Below are positions 1 through 14,345 of a DNA stretch of 64,000 nucleotides, piece by piece (position 1 is the stretch's first letter; each line of letters starts with the position of its first letter). The stretch lies in assembly GCA_024305405.1 (NCBI GenBank), contig JAKNDB010000015.1, positions 130,001 through 194,000 of the forward strand. The letters are read 5' to 3'. The translations under genes were made by a program, and so were the position numbers. The DNA comes from Dirofilaria immitis. Lineage: Eukaryota; Nematoda; Chromadorea; Rhabditida; Onchocercidae. The notes beneath the pieces were generated by a model that had not been told where the DNA came from, did no database searches, and worked only from the letters and a program-made list of their open reading frames with translations.

Positions 1-2078
1 TTTAGTAGCAATTTTATTTTCCAATAAATTATCATTATTGACTAATTAATCTTGATTAAATTTTTAAAATTCATCCATCCAACATCTTTTTTTTTTTTTT
101 CAATTATTATTATATCGTAAGTTAAAATATGCGCAATGAGCGATACGATAAATGATTTAATTTAATTTAATTTCATTTCAAATTAATTTTTGTTTTTTCA
201 TTATCGAGTTTCATTTTATTCCTTTTTTGCAATGGAAAAAGAAAGAAAAATAAGGTCTGAAAATTTTAATAAAATTTTATAATTTAAAAATCTTTTCATA
301 AAAAAGTAAGTATAAAAAGAAGAAATAAAATTAAATAATAATTATCAGTCTATTTATCATACAATAATTATTAGGCTATTTTTCATTTTATCATATTAAA
401 ATTATAAAATTTTCTATCAAACAGCGAATTCTAATAATTTTAATGAAATTTGAAAATTTTTTCAAAAATGTAAATTTTGATATCGAATAATTAAGAAATT
501 ATTTAAAGTGCTAATTATTGTCAATTCCTGAAACGGTGTTTTTCTTTTCAATCAGAAATTAAAATTTTTAATAATTATACTTAAATTAAAAATCGTAATA
601 ATAAAATTTATTACTTAATTTAAAATCATATGATTAAATTGGAAATAATAATTAGAAAATATATTTCGCTTATTTTACTTCCTCTTTTTCCCTCTCTCTC
701 TCTCTCTCTCAAAATTATACAAATTTTTCATTTCTTAAAATAAACAATTCATCGTTGTTATTTTATGTACTGAAATTTTTATTATTTCAATTACAAAGAA
801 GTAAATCAAAAAAAAGAAAGAGAAATGGAGAGAGAAAAAGGAAAAGAGAGGGAGAGAGAGAGAGGAGATGTGATGATAATTATTTTTGACAAAATTTTTT
901 AAAAATTATTCTTAAAAGTTAAACAATCTCTTTCCTTTTTTTTTTTTCTTTTGTTTTATTTTTATGTTTGGATTTTAATACAATGAAATATTTGCGATTC
1001 ATAAAGTTTCAATCATTTCCTTTTCATTTTTCATTTAATTTCTTAATTTTAGATTTTTAAACAATTATTATCTTATCACTTATCACAATGGTACATTATT
1101 AGTATATCATCGTGATAAGCTCGTATATAGTAAAGTAGTTAATTAATTGTTATTTATTCATTGTTTATATCAGTTATCTATTTTGCATGATATTAAATTT
1201 AATTTCTATAAAGTATTATTTAAGACATAATATCGTAGGAATTAAGTTTATCTTTTCTAAGAAAAGTTTTTTTCCTTTCCGTGAAAATGTATTTAAATAA
1301 CATATTTTGAATTTTATCTTTCACATATGATTCACATATGACATATGATTATTATCATTATTATTATCGTTATTATTATTATTATTATTATAACCATTAT
1401 TATTATTATTATTAGATTATTCCAATTAAATTTACAAATTGTTTTCTTTTATTTTTCTAAAATATAATAATAAAAATATTTATGTTGAAATTATATTATT
1501 AAATAAAATAATAAATTATGCAAAACGATAATTTTCAATCGTTAATTTCTTATATCAATTTTTAAATATTACTTTTTAATGATAAATGTAATCTTTTCTA
1601 TGAATAATTTTTCATTTTTTTCTAAAAAAATTAAAAGTTATTACAAAATATTTATATTAATTTTTTTTAAGAATGATTTTTAATCAAATTCTAATTAATA
1701 ATAAATTAATTATTAAATTGAGTTCTACTTAAATTACTTAAATTATCAATTAATTTTTGTGTAATAATTGCTTGAAATATTTTTTATTTAGAAAAAATTT
1801 CAAATTTTTATTTGCCTTATTTTTTTCTTTCAAAATACAATAAAATTTATTTTATTAATTCCGATACTTTTCTTATTACTTCACAATAAATTATTTGAAA
1901 ATTTTAAATTGATAAATTGAATAGGAAAGGAAGAAAAAAAGGAAATGAATATTTTACATTAATAAAAATTTGATGTAAAAAATTAAATACGAAAAAAAAA
2001 TAAATAAATTTCAAATAATAATATTATAGGAGTGTATATGTAGAAAATCTTGTACTACAACATTTTGCAATTTTGCAG
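1..2078. other. Probable intron upstream of first visible GEF exon
   Basis: No coding segment is supported. It contains a CT run near 690-710, GA-rich sequence near 815-867 and ATT/ATC trinucleotide sequence at about 1343-1415. Since the first exon opens in phase 0 inside the Sec14 domain, this is most simply intron. Confidence 0.5.
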
Positions 2079-5000
2079 AATTCATTTCCAAGACCGGTTC
2101 GAATTGTGCTTATCTTAAAACCGGAAAGTGTATTGCAGCGTGCACTCGAAGTGGGTTATCGTGGAATTACTGAAAATTGCAAATTTAAGGTATGCAAAAA
2201 TTTATTGATCTTCTTATTATTATCAAATAATATATGATATCAATAGGATTATTCCCATCTTCTCAGACTGTATGAAATATTTTTTTCTAATAATAGAATT
2301 ATATATTGTATAGTACCATTATACTGTAAAATAATCACGCACTATTAAATGAACAAAATAATCAATAAGTTTACGGTAAGGATATTTATAACATACTGTA
2401 AGACAGTGCAGAATCATGTGCAGTGAAATACTATGAAGCTATGTACTATATCAAATAGTGCAAAATTATATGCAGCAAAACAGCCAGAATAATCATTAAA
2501 CTTACGGATAACGCACTTTATATATGCTGTAAAATGATTTACTGTAATTTCGTACTGTAGAACAGTATACTATAAAGTCGTCACAAGAATCATTAAATTT
2601 ACAGTAAAAATATTTATAATGCCATTCGTCTAGCTTTATTTTTATTGCCTTATGGGTAAAGAACTTAATCATATACTGGGAAATGATTTACTGTAAAGTC
2701 TCATACTGTAGAGCGGTATACCGTAAAATCGTCAAAAGGATCACTAAATTTGCAGTAAAAATATTTATAATACCGTTCGTTTAGCCTTATTTTTGTTGTC
2801 AATATATTAAAATTTTTTTAAAAAAATGGATATTTCAGGTTTTTAGAATTTAGTTTTTCAATCTTCTAATTCGAATTCGTTGTCATTTACTTTTATAGGC
2901 TACCGTATTTCTTGAATAATTTTATAAAAAAAAATTCTACAATATTGAAAATAATAATTATGCAACAAAAAACTTATCATTTAGTTTAAATAGGTCAGAA
3001 TATAATTATGCTAAGAAAAATAATTTATGACTTTTTCATTATAAAATTTATAATTATGAATATTTACTTGTAATGTTCTAATCTGTAAATGCATAATTAA
3101 TATATCTAAAAGTGATAATTAATTTATAACTCAAAAATTATTTAAAATAATTGATCAACGAAAATCTAAATAATTAATATAAATGGGACAAAATTAAACT
3201 CTTATACATAATACATTATTATGAGGAAATATTTTTATTATATTAACTCTTTTGTTTCTCTCTTCATTTTATCATTATTATTATTACTATTATTACCACT
3301 ATTATTATCATTATCATTATTATCGTTTGTTCAAATTCATTTCAAACAAGCCTTCTTTAACCCATTTTATAGCGAAATAAAAATAGATCATTTATTGTAT
3401 ATCATTTTTATATCGGACAATTATATTTTTAATTTAAGAAGAGAATAGTATATCATTTCATATTTGATGAATTTTTCATCTATCCTTAATTTACTATTAA
3501 TTTTTATCACACTTTAACATATTATCAATTTATAATCAGATCAAATATTAATTATAAAATTATTTCAATTAATTTGATAATATTCATTTAAATTTCACTA
3601 ATTAGTTATTTTTTTAAATTGTATAATTGCAGTGATATTTAAATTATAGTAACAATAATTATCAATACATTAATAATAAAAATACATATAAGATGAGTAA
3701 TTTTAGGTAACCTGTTTATCAGATTGGTGTATACATTTATCAGTTTGTTACAAATCAAATTGTATTAATTATTGTTCGAAGTAATTGATTAGAAATATAT
3801 AAAAAAAAAAAAATGACAGACATATTTAAGTATGATTTAACCTATTGGTTCATTCATTTTCATTTTAGAATTTCTTTTCCTTTCTTCTTCTTTTTCATTT
3901 CTCTTTTCATAATATTTTTCAATTTTATTTATTAATTTTTTTTGAATTCAAAAATAGAAAATTTTGAAAAAGAAAATGGAAGAAAGAAAATTAATAATTC
4001 TCGAATAGGTATGTTTATGTAATAATATAATTTTTGTATAATTTTGGATTCAAAAAAAAAAATTGCAAAAATGAAGGAAAATAATAATTCTCGAATTGGA
4101 TAGAAAAATGAGGGAAATAATTCTTATAAAATAATATATTTTTGGCTCAAAAAAACTGGCAAAAGTAATAATTCTCGAACAAGTACGCTCAAATGATACT
4201 ATAATTTTAACGTAATTTTAGATTTAAAAAAGAAAGCAATTCTTGAACAGGTAAGATTACATAATAGTTATAATAATATAGTGTTATAATATTATATGAC
4301 AGTAAGATTTTTATTAGTAAAATATACTCATAAAGTAGTTATAATTTATATAATAATATCACGATAAAACTTCGGATAACTGTTATGAATTTTGATAATG
4401 AAATGATTAAAAAATGTCTCGCTGTTGATTAGATCAAATTTAATGATAAGTTATTGATTACGAGATTTTGTTATTTCGAATATTACGAAATTTATTAATA
4501 AAAATTATTTAATAAATTTAGTAACAACATATATGGAAGAAATGATTGATAAAAAAATTTCGACTTAAAAAATACTGTAAAAGTTGAAAGAAAATAAAAG
4601 TTGTCAAAATTCAAATTAAAATATAATAATACAATTGGTTCTTTTTTTTCTCTCTCTCTCTCTCCCTCTTATATCACTGAAAAATATTGCAATAGTTAAG
4701 TCAAACTGTTGGATTCTGTTTTACTAATATTGAACTGTGACAGCCGGACAGTATTTGAGTTGTCATCGAGATATAAGAATTTTGTTGCTATTGAACTGTT
4801 GGATTCTGTTTTACTAATATTGAACTTTGACAGCCGGACAGTATTTGAGTTGTCATCGAGATATAAGAATTTTGTTGCTATTGAACTGTTGGATTCTGTT
4901 TTACTAATATTGAACTTTGACAGCCGGACAGTATTTGAGTTGTCATCGAGATATAAGAATTTTGTTGCTATTGAACTGTTGGATTCTGTTTTACTAATAT

Positions 5001-7713
5001 TGAACTTTGACAGCCGGACAGTATTTGAGTTGTCATCGAGATATAAGAATTTAAAAACAAAAAAAAGAATTTTAATTTTAATTTCATAACAAATTATACA
5101 AAAAAAAAACATTCAATGATAATTTACATTTTTTTCTTAGTATTATATAAATCAAATCAAAAAAAAAAAATTATCATTCATCTAAAAATGGAAACAATTA
5201 AAAAAAAAACTTTTTATTTTTCTTTTTCTTTTACCGTTTCATTTATAGCAATTATTCGCTTCCATTCCTATTATTTAATGGCAAATTTTTCTTTCGTTTT
5301 TTTCCTCTCTTTTTTTTTTTTTTTAATTTTTGCCAAACCTGCTTTTATTTTCTTTTTTCCCTTTTTTCCCACCCTTTTATTCTTTCATATCAATTATTTC
5401 TTGTCCCCTAATCATACCACTCTACGCTCCAATAACTACAAATTCCCGAATAATTGGTCGGGAAGAAGAAGACGATGAAGACGATGAAGAAGAAGAAGAA
5501 GACGAAGGAGGAGGAAGAAGAGGAGGAGGAGGAGGTAAAAAAAAAAGAGAAAGAAAAAATTGAAACGTATTTTTCATTCCTTCATTTCATCTATCTTTTA
5601 CAATTTCTATTTTCGTTTTTTTTTTTTTTTTTTTTGTAAATTTTTCGTTTATTTTGAATGAGATAACAAAGAGCAAATGGATGTAAAGAATTTGGAAGAT
5701 AAGTTGGTTGATAAAGTGTTAAAAAGATAAAATGATTTCATTTGTTGTATTCAAAACAAAAAAAAGAAAAATTCCGAAATCAAATTATTTCTTTCTCTCT
5801 CTCTCTCTCTCTCTCTGAATAAATCAAAAATAAATCGTAATATATCGTTCGATGTTTTTTCTTTTTACGATAATTTTTAATAATAAATTGAATTTGTTTT
5901 TTTGTTTGCAAAGAAAACAAAAGTTGAAATTAACAAATATGCTGTCTTTCTTTATTTCTTTCTCTCTTTCTCTCTTTTTTTTCTTTCTAATTAACCTTTT
6001 TACGAAACCTTTCAAAAAGAAAAAGAATTGACTTTTCAATCATTTTCTTTAGGAAAATGAAAGAAATAATTCTTTTTCCTTTCAGTTTTTCAAAAATGTT
6101 GCGTATTTTCGAATGTTGAAAATATTTCCTAAGCATAGGTATAAGTACAGTATGATAAAATATATGCTATACCATATTTCGTTATGAATTATACAGTATA
6201 GATTTACATGTTCTTCTCTATACACGAGAATATTTCTTAAGTGTAGGCATAATATAAGATGACACAATATACCATATATCATTATGAGTTAACGATATAG
6301 AAGATTTATATGTTCTCTATATAGTAAACCATAGAATAAGCGTACTGTATCAAAAATATACCATATTATTAAGTAAGTTATACAGTATGAAAGAGCATGA
6401 TGTCATATAGTGAAACGTAGGACAATTACTATGTGAAAAATTCTTTTTTTGATTTTTAAATTATTACATATTTTCGAATATGCAAAAATATTTTTCGTAA
6501 GATAGCTGCAGATGTGATAGGACTGTATGATAAAATATACTATCCATATACCATCAACATGACTTATATAGTGTAAACAAGTATGAGTTCATACAGTAAA
6601 CTATAGAAAAAGTGTACTGTAGCAAAGATTGCTGATACTGTAAGCTATTAAGTATGAAAGTGCATAACTATTATATGTTGAATATAAGATAAATATATCG
6701 TAGCAACGTCATATAATTAATTGAAATTTACAAAAAGAAAGCAATTTTTATTGTTTTACCTTACAAAAGTTTTCGATCAATTAAATATCAGAAATACGGG
6801 AAATCCGGACGACGCATCATTTATCATATGATAACAACTATTTAAATAATTGATGAATAATATTTAAACTTTTATAATCGATTTGTTGCCTGATAAAATC
6901 TGATCGAAATATTCCAATTTGTTATTTATCTAATAATATTGATAATATGATTTTTGCTTCTATTCGAATTTCATATTTAAGTAATTTTCAGGTTTTCGTT
7001 TTTTTTTTTAAAGAAATTCGAACATTTCGATCAGATAAAAAGTTTTCATTCTTTATTTCAAGTCTTGTACAATGAAACATTAAATTAATTAATTATTAAA
7101 GTATAGATATCTATTGATTATTTTATTTTAAAATAAAAGTCATAGCATTCAATTTAAGTAATTGATTATTTAATTAATTCTTTTTTGCTTAAATAGTTTA
7201 ATTTGCTTATCGTAATGTGTTGTTTTGTATTTGATTACAATTATTATTTGGACGGAGTAATAATAATAATTAATAAAGTATAAAAATTGATCATATCATT
7301 TTTTTCTTTCTCATTTTTATCATTCCAAAATTATCACATTTTGTTTAATTTTTTTTTCATTTTTTGAAGCAATTTGTTTTTAGTAATTGTAAAATTAAAT
7401 TTGTTAAATTTGCAGCAATAATTTAATTAATTTTTATCGTTTTTATTTTAAAAATTAATTTTTATTTTTTTGTTACGAAATCACTGATTAAGTATTTCGT
7501 AATTTTTATCAATTTTATTTTATTATCATTTAAAAGAAAAAAACGAATAAATAATCTAATTTAATTCATATATCTTTTCCTAAAACTTATTTTTAGGTGG
7601 TGATCTGCCAGAGTTCGCTAGAACTCCGCCGCTATATTGGGCCTGATTGTTTGACAATGGATGTTGGCGGAATATTAAAATATAATCATCTTGAATGGGT
7701 TCAACATCGTATG
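2079..7713 (+). CDS. GEF exons for C-terminal half of CRAL-TRIO/Sec14 domain
   Basis: Two exons, 2079-2189 (37 codons) and 7597-7713 (39 codons), both phase 0. The first carries FPRPVRIVLILKP followed by a leucine/arginine helix. The second carries SSLELRRYIG and TMDVGGILKYNHLEWVQHR. Both match the Dbs-type Sec14 pattern, in which a FILKP-like strand is followed by a helix and then by a DLGGTLDYxHxxW motif. In vertebrate Dbl/Dbs proteins this domain binds phosphoinositides and restrains the exchange factor. Acceptors are ttttgcag and atttttag; donors are gtatgc and gtaatc. The intron between them is 5.4 kb. Confidence 0.85.
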
Positions 7714-10700
7714 GTAATCTGTTATTCTTGTTTTATTATGATTATGATTATTATTATTATTATTATTGCTATTATCATTATTATTATAATGATTATTATT
7801 ATTATTGCTATTATCATTGTTATTATTATTATTATAATAGTGATAATTAATGGTAGGTGAAAATTGTACCATCTTTTTCCATTTTAAAATATTCATATCT
7901 CGTTTATTTTTTTAAAAAGTTAATTATATTTTTACGCCATATATATAATTATTTTCTCTTCCTTCGTTCTTCTTTTCATTTTTATAACTATAAATTGCCA
8001 TCGAGATTTCTCGATCTTTTTCTTTTTGTTCTTCTCCTCATTTGCCACCGAGATTTCCCGATCTTCCTTTCATTTGTTTTCCCAATCATAAATTGCTATC
8101 GATATTTCTCGGTCTTCTTTTCGTTCTTTTTCCCGATCATAAATTGCTATCAAGATTTCTTGATCTTACTTTCGTTCTTTTCCCATTTTTACAATCATAA
8201 ATTGCCGTCAAGTGTTATGTATTTTGTGTAAATATAATTATTTTCTCTTCCTTTCGTTCTTTTTCCATTTTTATAATCATAAATCAACATCGAGATATCT
8301 CGGTCTTGCATCCGTTCTTTTTCCTAAATGGGAAAGACATCGAGATTTCTTGGGTTATTCAAGTGTTGGATATTTTGCGTGATAGAGTGAATTCCATTAT
8401 AAACGTATCCATTAAATCATTAGTATTTAATTTATCAATTAATTTAAATTTTATGGTATCATTTCTTTTTAAATTTTAACTTCAAAAAATATAGCAATTT
8501 AATATTTAGAAGAATTTTTGATCTTATCAAATGATAACTAATAATCATTCTATTAATTACATAAATGAATATTATATAATATATGAAATTTATTCAATTT
8601 TTAATCATATCTATTAAGATTATTAGAACAATTTTTATCAATAAATAATTTTATATTTTCATTTATAAATTTTTAATTTTTTGAAAAGAATTTTTTTCTT
8701 CATTTTCTCTGCTTTTTTTTCATTTTCTATTAAATAAAATTTTTAGAATTTGAAATGAAATTTAATTTATAATATTTTAATTACAAAATAAAAGATAAAA
8801 AATTATTTTAATACTTAAAAAATACGCTAAATAAATATTTTACGAATTACTTAAATTTTAATAATAAATTAAATTAAATAATTTATATAATTTCCATTCC
8901 TTCCTATTTATTACATTTATTTAATTAGCTAAAAATTATTTATTTATTTATTTACTTTTTTAGGATATCGAACGGATGAAATCATCCGCAACAGTAATTG
9001 CTCAATCATTGAGCGAATTTGGACGTTGCTTAAAAGAAACCGAACTTCCTAATGATGTCGAGACAACAGCACGAATTCTCGAGATACAAACTGCAGAACG
9101 TGATGCTATAAAGGTTTTCGTTTTCTTTTTTCTTTAATATTTCTCATTATCAATTATTATTTTATAACTTGTTTTTTTTTTTCTAGAAAACTCTTGATAT
9201 ATTGATGCTAAAAATAATCAATTTTATTTTATAAATCTGATCGTAATGCTAAAATTTTTTTCTTCCTCTTATTAGGAAGATTTCCGGATATCTATACGGA
9301 AAGGTCTATCATTATTACGACATGTTAGACAATTGGATGTTAAACCGGAACATGAGCAACTTAGTCCAACCAGGTAAGCAAACTTTAAATGTTTCATTTG
9401 TAAACTTTTTGATCTCAAACATTGTTTATATTTTTGAATAAAAATTTCTTTTATATTAAATTTTTTTTTGCAAATTTGATTTTTGATAAGTAATAATATC
9501 AAAATTTAATTTCAATCGAAAAATATTTTTATTATTTTAAATTTTTTGAATTTTTATTATATTATTTTGCGTTTATTTTTTATATTTTAATTTTTAATTT
9601 ATTCTTTTTTAAAAGTTTATTTCGTTAAATAATACAAAATTTTAATATTCCAAATATTATTTCCTTTCTTTTTTAATTTGAAATGGATGGAATTTAAATA
9701 GAAAATTTGAAATTAAATTTCTTACATTTTTATTTTTCATTCATTCCAACTATTAAAGTTAAAATATGGAAAAATGATTTTTTTGATCAGAAAATCAATA
9801 AATTAATTTTATTAATGTAAGCAAATAAATTTATTTATATTTAAATAAATTTTTTGGAAAAAAATGAATAATTATAGCATGCATGAATGCATGCAGATTA
9901 CATGCAATGCATGTCATGCATGTGCATGCAGATTATTAACATGCATATATAAAATTCATTTTCAAATTTTTCCCATAATTTTATACATATATGCGCTTTT
10001 TGTTTTATTAAAATATTTATAAACGTCAAATTATAATTAACATTCTATAGGCATATATACACGTAAATTCACGTATATTGACGTGAATATAAAATTTCAT
10101 TCTCGAATTAATTTCGTAATATTTATTTATGCATTATTTTTTCATTTCGTTTCATTGAATATTTATAAACGTGAAATTATAATCAATATTTTATATCGAT
10201 TAAATTGATATATATTTTTAATCACTTAATTATTACGTTTAATTTATGTTTTAATATAATTTTTGATAATTCGATTGATAATTTTTTCTGTACGACTTAT
10301 AATTTTTTTCTTAAATCTACATCAGATAATTAATACGACATATAACTAATAATAATTTAAAGACATATAATTGATAGTAATCTGATAATTAATCAATGAT
10401 AATAACTGATATATTTTTTATCAATTATAATTTTTTTTAAAAAATTTGTATCAAATAATTGTTAATAATTTAAAACGACACATAATTAATAATAATGTGA
10501 TAATTAATTATTGATAATAATTGAATATATATTTTTTTATCTTATAATTTTTTTTTAATTTAGATCAAATAATTGAGAATAATTTTAAACAGCTCATAAT
10601 TGATAATAATCTGATAACTAATCATTGATAATAATTGAATATATATTTTTTTTAAAATTTACATCAAATAATTGAGAATAATTTTAAACAGCTCATAATT

Positions 10701-13700
10701 GATAATAATCTGATAACTAATCATTGATAAAGTTTCTTTTAACATTTTTTGTTTTTTTAACAATACGTAAAATATTTTAAGTTCAAAAAATAAATAAACA
10801 TTTTATTCTATTTTTATAGACTTCATAATGTAACAGCAATTGAAAGAATGCTTATACAATTGGAAGAAACAGAACGAAGTTTTGATACATTTTGGATGAA
10901 ACACGAGAAACGTCTTATGCAATGTTTGAAACTTCGACGATTTGAAGATTCATTTAGAAAGGTAAATTATATTAATTTTTTTTTCTTCCTTCTTTTAATT
11001 ATAGAAATCATTCATTCATTTATTTATTTATTTAGAATATCCTTTTTTTTTTTTTTTCTCTCTCATTCTCAATACTGTTAAATTCAATGTTGTAATCGAG
11101 AATTTGATCAATTTAATTAGTATGATTAATTAGAGAAAGAGAAAATTTTTGTATTATTAAATTTTAAGTTATGATATCAAGAATTAAGAAATAAACTTTT
11201 AGTAGTCATTGATAAGTTCAAAATTACAATTGAGAATCTGAGGAATCTATCTATCTGTAAATTTAATGATAGAAGAAAGAACTTATATTACTCTCAGGAT
11301 TATAAAGTTGCGTTCAAAAATAAAGGAATAATTTTCAGTATCACTAAATTCAAAGTTATAGTCGAGAATAAAAAAATAACTCTTAATGCTATTAATTCAA
11401 AGTTGCGGTCGAGAATCTGAGAAATCTATTGACTATACTAGAAAAAGAAGAAATAACTTATGATATCATCGAATTATTTTAAAATTGCAATTACCAATAA
11501 AGAAATAAGCTCCAATATCACTAAATTAAAAGTTATAGTCGAGAATAAAGGAATAATTCTTAGCACTATTAGTTCAAGGTTGTAGTCGAGAATCTGAGAG
11601 ATCTATTTGCAATATTAAGGAGAGAAGAAATAACTTATAATATTATCGAATTATTTTAAAACTGCAATTCACCAATAAAGGAATAACTTTTAACATTACT
11701 TGATTCAAAGTTATAATCGAGAATAAAAGTTATAGCTCTCTCCATGATCGAGAATGAAAGGAATAATTCTCACTATCATTAAATTAAAAAATTAAAATTG
11801 CAATCAAGAACTTATGAAATATATTTACAAAAGATTAATAAGAAAAATAATAATTCTTTTAAATTAATTAGTAATACTAATTTTTGAATTAAAATATAAA
11901 CATCAAAAAACATATATTTTAAGTTATGGTCGAGAATTTTACAAGATTTATTTACAAGAATAAAGCAAAAAAGGAATAATTCTTTTAAATTTTTAGCCTA
12001 AAATTGATAATATAAAAGATTGAAGTAAAAGTGAAAGTTACGAATCAAAAATGATAATACTTTTATGGTTTCAATATTGATTAGAATTTTTATAAATCAT
12101 CCTATGCTATCATCATCAATCATGATTATTTCAATCGGATTTTTCTTTTAATGCTATCTTTTACATGAAGAATTTTTAAAACTTAGTTGAAAACATTTTC
12201 TTGGCAATTATTGCTAGCTGTCTATCAAATATAGTTATCTATTAGAATAATCTTGTTTTATCATCATTTACTAATCAACTGAAAATGTCATTTCCGTCTT
12301 TTAAAACTGGTAATAATGGTTGAATTGGTAGAATATTTTGGGTCGAAATCTTTTCTTCACTATCTCTCCAATTTTTCCATTTTCTTTCACCTCATTCTTG
12401 TTATTCTAACTATGTCAAAATGTTGAAAATTTCAAAAAATAGTTCGAATCATATCATCGGAATGCTAATTATTTAGATTGAAAAAAAAAAAAGTTTTTGT
12501 GTCACTTTAACAAAACTTTTTCTCTTCACCAAATTCTCTATGCATATTATCAATGATAATACTTGATTAATTAATGTATGTGTATGTATATATATATATA
12601 TATACTTTCCTACATATATTATCAGTGATAATGATTAATTAATCTGTATGTATATACATATAGATTGTTGTTGTACAGTATAATTTTGGATCTTCATAAG
12701 CATATATACATGTACAATTAAAATAAACATAAACGTAAAAAGTGTATACATATATATATATACTTCACATATATTATCATTGATAATGATTAATTAATAT
12801 ATATGTATACATATATACTTTCCAACATATATTATCAGTGATAATGATTAATTAACTTATATGTATACTTATATACTTTCCTACATATATTATCAGTGAT
12901 AATGATTAATTAATGTACATATATTATATAAAATATAAATTTCTCGAAATAAAAATAATAATATGAAATAGAAAAAAATTTTATTTACTTAAAATAATAA
13001 AAAACGAAAAAAATTATCCAATTTTAATTACTAAATGATTTCATATTAAATATTTAATTATTTAATATTTAATTATTAATTCAAACAAATTTAATGTTAT
13101 TTTAATAATTTCCTCTTTTTTTCTCATTTTTTTTCTAAAAATTTTCTAAATTTAAATAATTCGAATAATTGCAACTTCTTTTCTTTCAAAATTTTTACAA
13201 CAATTAGCGGACAATTTTTATCAAAAAAAAAAGTTTCTCAATTTTTGATGAAATAATTCGAAATCAAAATATATCATTTTTGATTTTTTCTGAATTTTTT
13301 ATTCAAAATTTTTCCTAAAAAAATAATCTGAAATATATGATTATAATTATTATATCCTATAATGCTTCGAATCTTTTTTACAGGATTCTAAAATTGCAGT
13401 TCAATAATTTGAAATGGATATATACATCATCTCTGATTCCTTTTTAAAATTTTTTGCAGTGACTTTATTTTCTTTAAAAAAAAATTCTAAAATTCCACTA
13501 AAATAATTTGAAATTCAAATACATCATTTTCGATTTTTTCTTAAAATCTTTCCCAAAAAAAAAAGCTAATCTGAAATATATCATTATATCTTTTAAATAT
13601 TCCGAATCTTTTTTACGGGATTCTGAAATCCCAATAAAATAATTTGAAATGGATAGATATATACATATACTATTTCTGATTCTTTTTTTTTTTGAAATTT

Positions 13701-14285
13701 TTTTCCAATGAAATAATTTGAAATGTACCAAACATTTTATAATAAGCTGACATTTTTAAGCTGACATTTTTTTATAATAACATTTTTATAATAATATTTT
13801 TTTTCAAGATCCTAAAATTCTAGATTAAGTGAAGAAGAAAAGTTTTTTCCTGAAATTTATCATTTCAAGCATAAAGGGAAAGAAATTCGTTTTTTTTTTT
13901 AGAAACTTGCTTATTCGTTTTAGAATCTTCATTTGCAAAATAATTTGAAATGTAGAAGCCGCTTTGATTCTTTTAAGAATTTCTATTGAAAAAAAAGTAA
14001 AAAGGCTGCAATAAAACAATTCCTTCTTTTTCGATATATAATTATTAAATATTTTATGCCAACGATATATGTAATCTTATTAAAACGAAACGAAAGTCAA
14101 TTGAAATTAAAATTGAAAATGATAAATGCCTAATTGGAAAAATAAATTTTTGCATAATGAATCGTTAAAATTTTTGCATAATCAACCGCTATATTCGACG
14201 ATACTAATTGCTTTTATTAGTTTAATCATATATATATATATATGTCCCAATAATAATGATGATGAAGGTAATAACGATGATGATA

Positions 14286-14345
<60 letters not shown>

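Noticed and set aside
3221..3448. 75-residue + strand ORF rich in Leu/Phe
   Set aside because: It overlaps ATT/ATC-rich simple sequence, has no splice context or family match, and lies within the GEF intron.
5116..5639. Overlapping ORFs with poly-Glu, poly-Lys and poly-Phe
   Set aside because: They come from a GA-rich purine tract and poly-T runs; composition is that of simple repeats.
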